A stretch of DNA of 64,000 nucleotides from Kutzneria viridogrisea (GCA_014138725.1 JACJID010000005.1:62001-126000), one strand, 5' to 3'. Counted from the stretch's first letter, positions 26,505 to 35,258 are shown. Notes: a model not told the origin generated them from the sequence alone. Numbers and translations: made by a program.

Positions 26505-27257
26505 TCACGTCAGCAGCTTGACGATCGCCACGATGCCCACGAGCACGATGAATCCGCGCAGTGCCCACGGCGGCAGCCGCCTGCCGATCCGCGCGCCCAC
26601 CACCCCACCCAGCATCGAGCCGACCGCCAGCAGCACCACGGCCAACCAGTCCACGTGTGCCACGAACACGAACACGACCCCGGCGACGAGGTTCGCGGTC
26701 ATGGTCAACACGTTCTTGATCGCGTTGAGCCGCTGCAGACGCTCGCCGAGCAGGATGCCCATCATCCCGAGCGCCAAAACGCCCTGGGCGGCACCGAAAT
26801 ATCCGCCGTACACGCCAGTGCAGAAGATCCCGGCCAGCAGCAGTGGACCGCCGTGCGCCGAGGCCCGCTCAGTGCGCTCGGCGACCCGCTTGGCCACCAG
26901 CGGCTGGATCACCACCAGCACCAGGGCCACCGCGACGAGCACCGGCACGACCGCCTTGAACGCGCCCGCGGGCAGGGTCAGCAGCAGCACGGCACCGACC
27001 ACCGCGCCGAGCCCCGAGGCGATGGCCAGCCGGACCAGCAGCGGCCGCTGACCGACCAGCTCATCGCGGTAGCCCAGTGCGCCGGTGAGTGATCCGGGGA
27101 CCAGACCGAGGCTGTTGGACACGTTCGCGGTGACCGGCGGCAGGCCCACGGCGAGCAGCACCGGGAAGGTCACCAGGGTGCCCGAGCCGACCACCGTATT
27201 GATCCCGCCCGCGAACAGCCCGGCACCTGCGATGAGCAGCGCTTCGAGCCAGCTCAT
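26505..27257 (-). CDS. TauE/SafE-family membrane permease
   Basis: 250 residues, starting MSWLEALLIAGAG at 27257. About eight hydrophobic segments, with the family motif GGINTVVGSGTLVTFPVLLA early and the internal repeat signature GVYGGYFGAAQGVLALGMM. Family members export or import sulfite, sulfonates or related organic anions. The start overlaps the upstream methyltransferase stop by four bases (ATGA), so the two are cotranslated. Confidence 0.85.
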   Translation of the reverse strand: MSWLEALLIAGAGLFAGGINTVVGSGTLVTFPVLLAVGLPPVTANVSNSLGLVPGSLTGALGYRDELVGQRPLLVRLAIASGLGAVVGAVLLLTLPAGAFKAVVPVLVAVALVLVVIQPLVAKRVAERTERASAHGGPLLLAGIFCTGVYGGYFGAAQGVLALGMMGILLGERLQRLNAIKNVLTMTANLVAGVVFVFVAHVDWLAVVLLAVGSMLGGVVGARIGRRLPPWALRGFIVLVGIVAIVKLLT

Positions 27258-27850
27258 GCGGTACGCGGCCGCCGCGAGACGTACACCAGCGCCGGCGGCA
27301 CGTTCTGCCAGATCGTGCGGCTCAGCACGACCTCCTCGAACGCACCGCGCAGCCCGGCGAGCTGTCTGCGCGAAGGCGCGGCCCAGCGGGTCCACACATA
27401 GGTGAACTGGGTGAACGTGCCGGTGGGCGCCATGGCCTCGGCGATGGCCGGGATCAACGGTCCCTGGTAGGCGGCCCAGGGCAGGCCGCTGATCACCACG
27501 TCGGCGCTCAGCCCGCGCTCGGCGAGCAGTTCGGGGATCGTGCACGCATCGCCGATCAGCACCTCGACCTCGGGGAAGCGCTCGGCGAGCACGCCCGCGA
27601 GGCGCGGGTTCAGCTCGATCGCGATGTGCCGTCCGCGACCGGCCAGGCGGCGTTGGATCGCCCGGGTGAACGCGCCCGTTCCGGGCCCCAGCTCCACCAC
27701 CACCGGATCGCCGTGCTCCGGGATAGGCGCGATCATCTGTTCGGCGAGCTGACGGGAACTGGGGATCGCCGAGGCCGTCACCAGGGGCGACCTGAGGAAC
27801 TCCCGGAAGAAGATCTTGCTGTCGGCTGTCCTGGCGCCGGTACCGCTCAC
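27254..27850 (-). CDS. SAM-dependent methyltransferase (PmtA/KsgA-like)
   Basis: 198 residues. The SAM-binding motif VVVELGPGTGAFTRAI is at about 50-65, then HIAIELNPRLAGVL, VEVLIGDACTIPELL and the motif IV-like VVISGLPWAAY. This pattern matches phospholipid N-methyltransferase or rRNA adenine dimethylase relatives. The N-terminal helix (DSKIFFREFLRSPLVTASAIPSSR) is typical of the phospholipid type. A lipid methyltransferase coupled to a permease is plausible but not shown. Confidence 0.75.
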   Translation of the reverse strand: MSGTGARTADSKIFFREFLRSPLVTASAIPSSRQLAEQMIAPIPEHGDPVVVELGPGTGAFTRAIQRRLAGRGRHIAIELNPRLAGVLAERFPEVEVLIGDACTIPELLAERGLSADVVISGLPWAAYQGPLIPAIAEAMAPTGTFTQFTYVWTRWAAPSRRQLAGLRGAFEEVVLSRTIWQNVPPALVYVSRRPRTA

Positions 27851-28018
27851 GTCTTTCCCCCTGCTCGGTTCAGCCGTGGCCTGGGCTCACCGTAGCCGCT
27901 GCTCAACGCCCTGGGAGCGTGACCGACACCACGGGGCCGGGCCTGGTTTGGCCCGCTCCTCGGAAACCGTTACACGCAAAGAGATCCGCTCGGGGTGATA
28001 CTCGAAGCGGGAGGCGTC

Positions 28019-28390
28019 ATGAGCAGACCTGAGGCCGGAGACGAGTACGGACCCCGGTGGGCCGAGTCGGCGCACGACGCGGTCACCGACGACTTCGAGC
28101 CGTGGCGGCCGAGTTCCGGGTCGTCCGGCCACCACAGCGCCGCACCTCAGGTGGGCGGCAGCCTGGACGATGGCTACTCCGTGTTCGAGGACCTGCACCG
28201 GGGCAACCGGGTCAGCGCCACGCGGCACATCGGCGGCTCGCTGCTGCCCACCGTGCCGAAGGGCACCGAGGGCGAGGTCCTGGAGGTCGAGCACGGGCTG
28301 TTGTCGGACCAGGCGACCGTGCGCTGGGACAACGGCTACACCGAGACGGTCGACCTGAACTTCATCAAGCGCGAAACCGGCTGGTACTGA
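28019..28390 (+). CDS. Small acidic protein of unknown function
   Basis: 123 residues, ATG at 28019 behind GGGAGG. The N-terminal half is disordered and hydrophilic; the C-terminal 60 residues (FEDLHRGNRVSATRHIGG, PKGTEGEVLEVEHG, QATVRWDNGYTETVDLNFI) look like a small beta-barrel of the KOW/SH3 type. I do not recognise the family. Cytosolic, no signal. It is a single gene with a bidirectional terminator just after it. Confidence 0.6.
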   Translation: MSRPEAGDEYGPRWAESAHDAVTDDFEPWRPSSGSSGHHSAAPQVGGSLDDGYSVFEDLHRGNRVSATRHIGGSLLPTVPKGTEGEVLEVEHGLLSDQATVRWDNGYTETVDLNFIKRETGWY

Positions 28391-28428
28391 GAACTGGCGA
28401 CCGGAATCCGCTCCGGCCGCCAGTTCTC
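28389..28428. terminator. Bidirectional hairpin terminator
   Basis: GAGAACTGGCG (28389-28399) pairs with CGCCAGTTCTC (28418-28428), with CCGG/CCGG inside. It lies between the convergent stops of the small acidic protein and the secreted protein. Confidence 0.78.
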
Positions 28429-28437
28429 GGCAATTCA

Positions 28438-28995
28438 TCAGGACGCGGGGAAAACCCCGATGTTCCAGGCGCGACGGTCGCAGAACGTGAATCCGTTCTT
28501 GTCCTCGGCCAGGTGGTGGTAGTAGTTGTTCGTGTCCTGGCCCCACACATCGGCGTGACCGATGGAAACGCACTTCTGCCGACCGGGCGGGGTGTTCTGC
28601 GGATCCAGCGTCAACTGGAGTACGCGCATGGTGTTCCAGTCCAGTTCGGCGCCCTGCCCCGGAACACCCTCCAGCACGACACGGCTCCAGGTGTTCTGGA
28701 AGTCGCCCGGGTTCTCCAGGTGGGTCGGGTCCCCGTCGCCACCGGCGAGGGAGAGCCGCCACAGCCTGTTGTAGACCGTGCCGCCCTGCGGTGAGGTCTG
28801 CACGGAGTCCACCCAGGCCGGGGTCCAGATGTTGGTGCTGGACAGCCCCGTGACGTCCAGGTAGACGCGCACCACTGCCATCTTCACGCCCGAGGTGCTC
28901 GCCTGCGCCGCCGGGGCCGTCGCCGTCACCCCGACCAGAGCCGCCACCGCGGCCAGGCCTGCCACCAGGCCACGCATTCTCAGCTTCACGCTCAT
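28438..28995 (-). CDS. Secreted protein of unknown function
   Basis: About 185 residues. A Sec signal peptide occupies roughly the first 33 residues (GLVAGLAAVAALVGVTATAP, AAQAS). ATG at 28995 is preferred because AGGA is correctly spaced; another ATG is six bases upstream. The mature part holds a beta-rich pattern (KMAVVRVYLDVTGLSSTNIW, GADVWGQDTNNYYHHLAEDK) with two cysteines that could form a disulfide (KCVSIGH, FTFCDRR). I recognise no family. Confidence 0.6.
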   Translation of the reverse strand: MSVKLRMRGLVAGLAAVAALVGVTATAPAAQASTSGVKMAVVRVYLDVTGLSSTNIWTPAWVDSVQTSPQGGTVYNRLWRLSLAGGDGDPTHLENPGDFQNTWSRVVLEGVPGQGAELDWNTMRVLQLTLDPQNTPPGRQKCVSIGHADVWGQDTNNYYHHLAEDKNGFTFCDRRAWNIGVFPAS

Positions 28996-29310
28996 CCCCA
29001 TTCCTCATGTCGACGCGGGAATCACGAGATACGCCCTCGAATTACCCCAGCCGCGCCAACACGAGAAACCCTCGCACAGCCCCCGCGCCCATCAACACCC
29101 CTCGCCCGCCCACACACCCCAATAGCCAGATCCCCCGCCCCAAAGGGCGACCACCCGTTCGCAACAAGACAATCCCTGTCATCGACACGGATCGCCCCCA
29201 AATGGCGCCCCCAGCAGGCAGCCGAACACCCACCTACAAATGGAGGCACCGGAGGGCGCCCGGGATACCCGGGAAGGCAACACCCCTCCGAGGGCGGCCG
29301 AAGGCTCGCC
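28996..29310. other. Gene-free region between secreted protein and tRNA-Ser repeat
   Basis: About 315 bp with no supportable gene; cytosine-rich runs of the CCCGCC type dominate. It is the promoter side of the secreted protein and the 3' side of tRNA-Ser. Confidence 0.4.
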
Positions 29311-29533
29311 CGGGGGTCCAGGGGGCGAAGCCCTCCTGGCTTGGGGCCCGGGGCGAGAGCCCCGGAGAACACCTGGAGCGACCCGGCCCGCGCTCTCCGC
29401 GGGCACACGTCCCCCAATCGCGGGGGTCCAGGGGGCGAAGCCCTCCTGGCTTGGGGCCCGGGGCGAGAGCCCCGGAGAACACCTGGAGCGACCCGGCCCG
29501 CGCTCTCCGCGGGCACACGTCCCCCAATCGCGG
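29311..29533. repeat. 110-bp tandem duplication at the tRNA-Ser 3' end
   Basis: 29311-29420 is repeated exactly as 29421-29530, plus three further bases (CGG), which brings the array to the tRNA 3' end. Each unit holds a CCAGG...CCTGG hairpin and a GGGGCGAGAGCCCC hairpin, a double terminator-like structure for the minus-strand tRNA. A related single copy lies near tRNA-Arg at 22529-22580. Confidence 0.92.
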
Positions 29534-29615
29534 AAGCGGAGGGATTTGAACCCCCGGTACCTTTCGGTACGTCCGCTTTCAAGGCGGATGCATTCGGCCG
29601 CTCTGCCACGCTTCC
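29531..29615 (-). tRNA. tRNA-Ser (anticodon TGA)
   Basis: An 85-nt class II tRNA on the minus strand: acceptor GGAAGCG with CGCTTCC, D-arm GTGGCAGAGCGGCCGAATGC, anticodon loop CTTGAAA (TGA), long variable arm GTACCGAAAGGTAC and T-arm GGGGTTCAAATCC. Discriminator G. Confidence 0.95.
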
Positions 29616-29651
29616 TCTGGCGGTCAGCCTAGCTGGCGCCGCCGGGAGTGG

Positions 29652-30131
29652 TCACTCGGGATTGACCTGGCGCAGGTGGGCGTTGAGCCGTTCGAAGACC
29701 TGGGCGAGCACCTGCTGCTCCTCGGGCGAGAGCATGTCCACGATGTGGCTGCGTACGCCGCGGACGTGGGTGGGGGCGGCTTCGCGCAGCTTGGCCATGC
29801 CGAGGTCGGTGAGCGCGGCGAACACGCCCCTGCCGTCGCTGGGGCACTCGTTGCGGCTGACCAGGCCCGCGCGTTCCATGCGGGCGATCTGGTGTGAGAC
29901 GCGGCTCTTGGAGGAGGCGACCTCGATGGCGAGCTGGCTCATCCGCATGCGCTTGTCGGGGCGTTCGGACAGGCGGACGAGGACCTCGTAGTCGGCGAGC
30001 GTGATGTCGTTGGTGTCGGCGAGTTCGCGGTGGAGCTGGCCCTCCAACAGGATGCTGGCCACCCGGTAGGCGCGCCACGCTGCCATCTCACCCTCGTCGA
30101 GCCACCGGGGCTCAGCCTGTCCAGCCGTCAC
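29652..30131 (-). CDS. MarR-family transcriptional regulator
   Basis: 159 residues with a central winged helix-turn-helix: NDITLADYEVLVRLSERPDK, RMSQLAIEVASSKSRVSHQI, ARMERAGLVSR, and the wing CPSDGRGVFAALTDLG. Dimerisation helices flank it. Members usually repress efflux or stress genes and release DNA on binding phenolics. The nearest efflux-type gene is the EamA transporter, 2 kb away beyond the 5'-nucleotidase; a pair of inverted-repeat operators precedes that transporter. Confidence 0.92.
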   Translation of the reverse strand: MTAGQAEPRWLDEGEMAAWRAYRVASILLEGQLHRELADTNDITLADYEVLVRLSERPDKRMRMSQLAIEVASSKSRVSHQIARMERAGLVSRNECPSDGRGVFAALTDLGMAKLREAAPTHVRGVRSHIVDMLSPEEQQVLAQVFERLNAHLRQVNPE

Positions 30132-30264
30132 GTGAGCAGGCTATTCCTGCCCCAACCGTCACGCGCGGTTCACCCGCTTCTCTGGTGTCGGACGAGGTCA
30201 CGGGGCACACTGCCGCACGCGTACGCCCGAACGGGGAGTCGGGCCAGTAACGGGAAGGGACCCC

Positions 30265-31977
30265 ATGACTGTCACCAGACGCCTCGGCGCGCTGGCCGTC
30301 ACGACGGCGGCGGCACTGGCGCTGAGCGGGACGGCGGCGATCGCGGCGCCGGACTCGCACCAGCCCAGGCCGGTGTCGATCCGCCTGATCGGCATGAACG
30401 ACTTCCACGGCAACCTGGAGCCGCCCGCGGGGTCGTCGGGCAAGGTCACGCTGTCCGACGGCACCTCGGTGCTGGCGGGGGGAGCGGCGTACCTGGCCAC
30501 GCACGTGAAGCAGTTGCGCGCGCAGGCGCCGAACTCGCTGCTGTTCTCGGCGGGGGACAACGTGGGCGCCTCACCGCTGGCCTCGGCCCTGTTCCACGAC
30601 GAGCCGACGATCGACTTCTTCAACCAGATCGGCGTGCGGGCCTCGGCCGTGGGCAACCACGAGCTGGACAAGGGCTACCAGGAGCTGGTCCGCAAGCAGT
30701 TCGGCGGGTGTAGCCCGGTGGACGGCTGCCAGTTCGAGAAGACCTTCCCGGGCGCGAAGTGGCCGTACCTGGCCGCGAACATGACCTTCGACAACGGGCT
30801 GCCCGCCGCGCTGCCGTTCACGGTGGACTTCTCCGGTGGCGTTCCGGTGGGCGTGATCGGCGTGCCGCTGAAGGACCTGCCGCTGGTGACCTCCGCGGAG
30901 GCGATCAAGGGCCTGAAGTTCGGCGACGAGGTGCAGGCGATCAACCGCTCGGCGGACCTGCTGGACCGGCTGGGCGTGAAGTCCATCGTGGTGCTGCTGC
31001 ACCAGGGGGACAGCACCGAGGGCGGCGGCCCGAACGACTGCCGGGAGACCCCGGGCGCGGCGCTGGCCATCGCCCAGCAGGCCTCGCCGAAGGTGGACGT
31101 GATCTTCTCCGGGCACAGCCACCAGCAGTACAACTGCGTGGTCAAGGATCCCGCGGGCAACCCGAGGCCGCTGATCCAGGGCGCCTCCTTCGGCCGGCTG
31201 CTGTCCGTGGTGGACATCAAGGTGGATCCGAGGACCCGTGACGTCATTCGCGCGCAGACGGTGGCACACAACGAGATCGTGACGCGGGACGTGGTCCCGG
31301 ACCCGGCGGCCAAGGCGCTGGTGGACTCGGCGGTGGCCAAGGCTGCGCCGATCGCGAACAAGGCGGTCGGCACGGTCACCTCGGACGTGGTCGCCGCGCA
31401 GAACGCGGCGGGCGAGTCGGCGCTGGGTGACGTGATCGGGGACGCCCAGCTGGACGCGACGAAGTCGGCCGGGGCGCAGGTGGCGCTGATGAACCCGGGT
31501 GGCATCCGGGCCGACCTGGTGTTCAAGTCGACGACGGCCGGGGTGCCGGACGGCACGGTGACCTACGCGAACGCGTTCACGGTGCAGCCGTTCGCGAACA
31601 TCCTGCAGACGGCGACGCTGACCGGGGCGCAGCTCAAGGCGGTGCTGGAGCAGCAGTGGCAGCCGCAGCCCAACGGCACGGTGCAGGTGAAGATGCTGCA
31701 GGTCTCGTCCAGCCTGCACTACACCTGGTCGGCATCGGCCCCGGTGGGCAGCAAGGTCAGCGCGATCACGGTGGCCGGTCAGCCGGTGCAGCCGGACGCG
31801 ACGTACAAGGTGACCGCGAACAACTTCCTGACCGGTGGGGGTGACGGCTTCAGCGTGCTGAAGTCGGGCACGAACACGGTGGGCGGCGCGATCGACCTGG
31901 ACGCGTTCACCGGCTACCTGACGGCGCACCAGAACCTGGCGCCACCTGCGGCGGACCGCATCACCAGGGTGTCCTGA
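30265..31977 (+). CDS. Secreted 5'-nucleotidase / UshA-type metallophosphoesterase
   Basis: 570 residues with a signal peptide (about 1-28). The calcineurin-like domain has MNDFHGN (about 44-50), SAGDNVGAS, AVGNHELDKG, HQGD and IFSGHSHQQYN, all of the two-metal site residues. The C-terminal nucleotidase domain (ESALGDVIGDAQLDA, LMNPGGIRADL, NNFLTGGGDGF) carries the substrate-binding segment. It should dephosphorylate extracellular nucleotides to salvage phosphate and nucleosides. No anchor is present, so it is released or loosely wall-bound. Confidence 0.93.
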   Translation: MTVTRRLGALAVTTAAALALSGTAAIAAPDSHQPRPVSIRLIGMNDFHGNLEPPAGSSGKVTLSDGTSVLAGGAAYLATHVKQLRAQAPNSLLFSAGDNVGASPLASALFHDEPTIDFFNQIGVRASAVGNHELDKGYQELVRKQFGGCSPVDGCQFEKTFPGAKWPYLAANMTFDNGLPAALPFTVDFSGGVPVGVIGVPLKDLPLVTSAEAIKGLKFGDEVQAINRSADLLDRLGVKSIVVLLHQGDSTEGGGPNDCRETPGAALAIAQQASPKVDVIFSGHSHQQYNCVVKDPAGNPRPLIQGASFGRLLSVVDIKVDPRTRDVIRAQTVAHNEIVTRDVVPDPAAKALVDSAVAKAAPIANKAVGTVTSDVVAAQNAAGESALGDVIGDAQLDATKSAGAQVALMNPGGIRADLVFKSTTAGVPDGTVTYANAFTVQPFANILQTATLTGAQLKAVLEQQWQPQPNGTVQVKMLQVSSSLHYTWSASAPVGSKVSAITVAGQPVQPDATYKVTANNFLTGGGDGFSVLKSGTNTVGGAIDLDAFTGYLTAHQNLAPPAADRITRVS

Positions 31978-31985
31978 CCCTGCTC

Positions 31986-32018
31986 GGAGGGGCCTCTCGC
32001 CCGCGGGAGGCCCCTTCC
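31986..32018 (+). terminator. Terminator after the 5'-nucleotidase gene
   Basis: GGGGCCTC (31989-31996) pairs with GAGGCCCC (32007-32014), extended by GGA and TTCC. It lies 9 bp after the stop codon. Confidence 0.75.
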
Positions 32019-32046
32019 GTGTGCACGGACACAGCTAACTCGACAG

Positions 32047-32104
32047 CAAGTTGCTTGCATCCGACCTATACCGGACAGTAGAAAGCTTAGTGGCAAGCTA
32101 CTTG
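32047..32104. promoter_or_regulatory. Paired CAAG-N3-CTTG operators before the EamA gene
   Basis: CAAGTTGCTTG (32047-32057) and CAAGCTACTTG (32094-32104) are 11-bp inverted repeats, 47 bp apart centre to centre, upstream of the transporter. The first overlaps a TTGCTT (-35-like), and AGTAGA (about 32077) could be a -10. This is the pattern of a dimeric MarR- or HxlR-type repressor site. Confidence 0.55.
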
Positions 32105-32121
32105 ATGGCGAGGAGTCAGTC

Positions 32122-33114
32122 ATGGGACCGATCGGCCTGCTGCTGCGCACGGCGATCGCCCCCGCCCTGTGGGGGACCACCTACCTGGTCACGACGGAGT
32201 TCCTGCCCGCGGGCCACCCGATGTGGATCGCGGCGCTGCGAGCCCTGCCCGCGGGGCTGGTGCTGCTGGCGTTACGGCCTGGCCTGCCATCGGGGAGTTG
32301 GTGGCTCAGATCGCTGCTGCTCGGCACGCTCAACTTCGGCGCGTTCTTCGCCCTGCTGTTCGTTGCGGCGCAACGGCTCCCGGGTGGCGTCGCGGCAACT
32401 CTCGGCGCCACGCAACCCCTGCTGGTGCTCGGACTGGCCGCACTGCTGCTGCGCGAGCGCCCGCACCTGGCGATGGTGCTCGCCGCACTGGTCGGGGTCG
32501 CGGGCGTCTCCCTGCTGGTGCTGCGGGGTTCGGCGGCCTTCGACGCGGTCGGCGTCGCGGCGGGACTGGGCACCGCGGGCGTGATGGCACTGGGCATGGT
32601 GCTGACCCGGCGCTGGGGTCGCCCGACCGGCCGGGACGGCATGCCGGTGCACCAGTTGACCTCCACGGCCTGGCAGTTGCTGGGCGGCGCGGTCGTGTTG
32701 GTACCACTGGCATTGCTCACCGAGGGCGGCCTGCCCGCGATCGGCCTGCGCGAGCTGGGCGGCTTCGCGTGGCTCTCACTGATCGGCACCGCACTGACCT
32801 ACGCGGTGTACTTCGCCGGGGTGCACCGGTTGCCCGCGGCGCTGACCTCATTGCTGTCGCTGGCGAGCCCCGTGGTGGCCACCCTGCTGGGCTGGCTGGT
32901 GCTGGGCCAGTCGCTGGGTGGGCCGCAGTTGCTCGGCGCGGGGCTGGTGCTGCTGTCGGTGGTGGCCGGACCGCTGCTGCGGCAACTGAGCGTCACAGGA
33001 CGATTCCCCCTGTCCAGGGAACGACAAAGGGTTGTGATCAATGGCACATCGGCGCATGCTCGAATGACACGGATGGCCCAGCGAACAGCCAGAAGGGACC
33101 AGGTGGTGCAATGA
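32122..33114 (+). CDS. EamA/DMT-family transporter
   Basis: 330 residues with ten hydrophobic segments in two EamA repeats (ALWGTTYLVTTEFLPAG and, in the second, FAWLSLIGTALTYAVYF). Members export small metabolites or drugs. GAGGAG precedes the ATG. The last 40 residues after LLRQ are hydrophilic and unusual for the family (RFPLSRERQRVVINGTSAHA); they may be a C-terminal extension or the result of an upstream frameshift. The stop is overlapped by a small downstream reading frame. Confidence 0.88.
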   Translation: MGPIGLLLRTAIAPALWGTTYLVTTEFLPAGHPMWIAALRALPAGLVLLALRPGLPSGSWWLRSLLLGTLNFGAFFALLFVAAQRLPGGVAATLGATQPLLVLGLAALLLRERPHLAMVLAALVGVAGVSLLVLRGSAAFDAVGVAAGLGTAGVMALGMVLTRRWGRPTGRDGMPVHQLTSTAWQLLGGAVVLVPLALLTEGGLPAIGLRELGGFAWLSLIGTALTYAVYFAGVHRLPAALTSLLSLASPVVATLLGWLVLGQSLGGPQLLGAGLVLLSVVAGPLLRQLSVTGRFPLSRERQRVVINGTSAHARMTRMAQRTARRDQVVQ

Positions 33115-33212
33115 CGAAATCGCTTCATCGTGGCGGTGAGCGTCTCGGCTGCACCCCCGCGATCGGGTTGGTCGGTGCCGGTCCGGTCGCGACCGTGAGC
33201 AGCACTGGCTAG
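33111..33212 (+). CDS. Possible 33-residue peptide coupled to the transporter
   Basis: The ATG overlaps the transporter stop (ATGA), and AGGTGG precedes it. The peptide begins MTKSLHRGGERLGCTPAIGL and ends with a Thr/Ser-rich tail. Only the coupling and ribosome site support it; the composition is uninformative. Confidence 0.25.
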   Translation: MTKSLHRGGERLGCTPAIGLVGAGPVATVSSTG

Positions 33213-33476
33213 GTCTCGGGTGCGCGGGCGCCGCTTGGTGTCGGTTGCCTCTGGCGCACGTCGACGCTGTTGAGCCTTGTATACGGCGGCGTTTCCAGCG
33301 CCACGGCAGGGCTCCGCGCCACCTCGCCCAAACGATCGCTCCAGCCACGTTCCGATGGGAGAACCTGGGTGCGGTGGCCTCTCGCGAACTGCGAGGTCAC
33401 CGCACCCAGGCGCGTCGGGGCGCCTATCGTGGTCGGCGGCGGCCCGAAGTGGGCGAGAAGTCGATCGGGAGGCACC
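33213..33476. other. Gene-free stretch with a long stem-loop
   Basis: It contains a 13-bp perfect stem (33364-33376 with 33398-33410) extended inside by CTCGC/GCGAG. The remainder shows no gene. GGGAGG (33467-33472) is the ribosome site of the next gene. Confidence 0.45.
33364..33410. terminator. Strong stem-loop, terminator or attenuator
   Basis: CCTGGGTGCGGTG and its exact complement flank a short inner helix. It lies about 150 bp after the small peptide and 66 bp before the metalloprotease start, so it can end the transporter transcript or control the protease leader. Confidence 0.55.
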
Positions 33477-34394
33477 GTGCAGTTCAACGACGACTCCGAG
33501 CTGGACACCTCACAGGTTTCCGACTACCGGGGCTCGGGTGGCGGCGGCGGTGGCGGCGGCATGGGGCTGGGTGGTGGCCTGGCGCTGGGCGGTGGCGGCC
33601 TGGGCATCATCGGGCTGGTGCTGTACCTGGTGATCAGCCACTTCGGTGGCGGGGGCGCGCGACCGGTCGCCGGGGGCAACGGCGCCCCGGACAACTCCAA
33701 GATCAGTGCGGAGTGCAAGACCGGGGCGCAGGCCAACACCGACCAGAGCTGCCGCCAGGTGGCGCTGGTCAACTCGATCCAGGCGTACTGGACCGACCAG
33801 TTCTCCCGCTCCGGCAAGACCTACAAGCAGTCCAACACCAACCTGTTCACCGGCCGGATCCAGACCGGCTGCGGCACCGGCACCACCGGCATGGGCCCGT
33901 TCTACTGCCCGGCCGACCAGAAGGTCTACATCGACCAGAGCTTCTTCTCGGAGTTGCAGAGCCGCTTCGGCGCCACCGGCGGGCCGTTCGTGGAGGGCTA
34001 CGTGCTGGCGCACGAGTACGGCCACCACGTGCAGAACCTGCTGGGCACCAACCGGCAGGTCGGCAAGGACACCGGTCCGACCTCGGGCTCGGTGCGGCTG
34101 GAGTTGCAGGCCGACTGCTACGCGGGCGTGTGGGCCAACCACGCGAAGTCCACGCCCGGCAAGAACGGCAAGCCGCTGATCAGCAACATCACCGAGCAGG
34201 ACATCGCCAACGCGCTGGACACCGCCTCGCGCATCGGTGACGACTTCATCCAGAAGAACCTGGGCAACGGGCACGTGGACTCCAGCAAGTTCAGCCACGG
34301 CACGTCCGATCAACGGCAGAAGTGGTTCAAGGCGGGCTACTCCTCGGGCAACCCGGCCAACTGCGACACGTTCCGGGCCACCGACCTGGGCTGA
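33477..34394 (+). CDS. YpfJ/KPN_02809-family neutral zinc metallopeptidase
   Basis: 305 residues from the GTG at 33477. A glycine-rich cytosolic segment (about 20-35) precedes one transmembrane helix (LGIIGLVLYLVISHF); the rest is outside. The zinc motif HEYGHHVQNLLG is at about 179-190, with the downstream LELQADCYAGVWAN supplying the third ligand glutamate. The length is usual for the family. Substrates are unknown. Two cysteine pairs (CKT with CRQ, and CGTG with YCPA) suggest disulfides. Confidence 0.88.
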   Translation: MQFNDDSELDTSQVSDYRGSGGGGGGGGMGLGGGLALGGGGLGIIGLVLYLVISHFGGGGARPVAGGNGAPDNSKISAECKTGAQANTDQSCRQVALVNSIQAYWTDQFSRSGKTYKQSNTNLFTGRIQTGCGTGTTGMGPFYCPADQKVYIDQSFFSELQSRFGATGGPFVEGYVLAHEYGHHVQNLLGTNRQVGKDTGPTSGSVRLELQADCYAGVWANHAKSTPGKNGKPLISNITEQDIANALDTASRIGDDFIQKNLGNGHVDSSKFSHGTSDQRQKWFKAGYSSGNPANCDTFRATDLG

Positions 34395-34547
34395 TCGCTC
34401 ACTCACCGCATCGGATCAGCGACATCGGCCGTTCGGGCTAACGAAGCGCTAACGAACCGGCCAAGCCCTGGGGACCGCACCGTCCGGAGTGGACGAACCG
34501 CGCGCATCATCCGGTTCCGAACGCACCCCGATGCGCTGGAGCACGCC

Positions 34548-35258
34548 ATGAAGTCGACGGTTCGAAGATCCCTGACGACAGCGGCGTTGGTCGCCGCCTG
34601 CATGACCGGTGCGGCCGCCGCGGCGGGCGCCGTGCCCGAGGACCCGCCCCAGTCCGGCGACCAGCTGGCGACCGCGTACCCGGGCAACGTCGTCACGTGT
34701 GTGGAGGCCGGACTGGCCGGCGGGGCCATCTCGGTGACGGCCACCGTCGGCGACACCTACATCACGGTCACGGCGGTGCCCGCAGGGACCACGGTGACCG
34801 GGATCGTGGTGAAGGGCGGCCCGGCGTACAACACCTACCTGCCAACCGGTCTCGGTGCGCTGCCGTGGAGCAACCTGCACCCACCGCTGGTGCCCAGCGG
34901 CAATCCGGCGGGGATCAGCCACTGGTTCGCCTGCGGTCAGCAGCAGACAACCACCACGACCACCGCCAGCACGACGAAGACCACCACCGCAACGACCACT
35001 GCCACCGGCACGACGACGACCCCGCCGACCAAGACAACCACCACGACCTCAGCAACCACCACCACTGGCACGAGCACGGCTGTCACCACCGAGACCACAA
35101 CAGCCGCCAGCACAACGACGACCACCGCGACTGGTTCCGACAGCCTTGCCTACACCGGCTTCAGCGGCGGCTGGCTGGCCGCGCTGGCGGCCGCGCTCCT
35201 GATCGGCGGAGTCGGGCTGGTCCTGGTTCCCAAGCTGCTGGCACACCGCCGCCGGTGA
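34548..35258 (+). CDS. Secreted Thr-rich protein with LAYTG sorting signal
   Basis: 236 residues. Signal peptide about 1-29. A small N-terminal domain (about 30-125) with two cysteines (VVTCVEAG and WFACGQ) could be a compact ligand-binding fold. A long Thr/Ala stalk (about 128-192) runs to LAYTG at about 200-204, then a hydrophobic helix and an HRRR tail. It is the second LAXTG sortase E substrate in the window, after the thioester adhesin. The sequence of the head is not recognised. Confidence 0.82.
   Translation: MKSTVRRSLTTAALVAACMTGAAAAAGAVPEDPPQSGDQLATAYPGNVVTCVEAGLAGGAISVTATVGDTYITVTAVPAGTTVTGIVVKGGPAYNTYLPTGLGALPWSNLHPPLVPSGNPAGISHWFACGQQQTTTTTTASTTKTTTATTTATGTTTTPPTKTTTTTSATTTTGTSTAVTTETTTAASTTTTTATGSDSLAYTGFSGGWLAALAAALLIGGVGLVLVPKLLAHRRR

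Noticed and set aside
29240-29632. Protein encoded in the tRNA-Ser tandem repeat
   Set aside because: The frame reads through a 110-bp non-coding duplication and into the tRNA.
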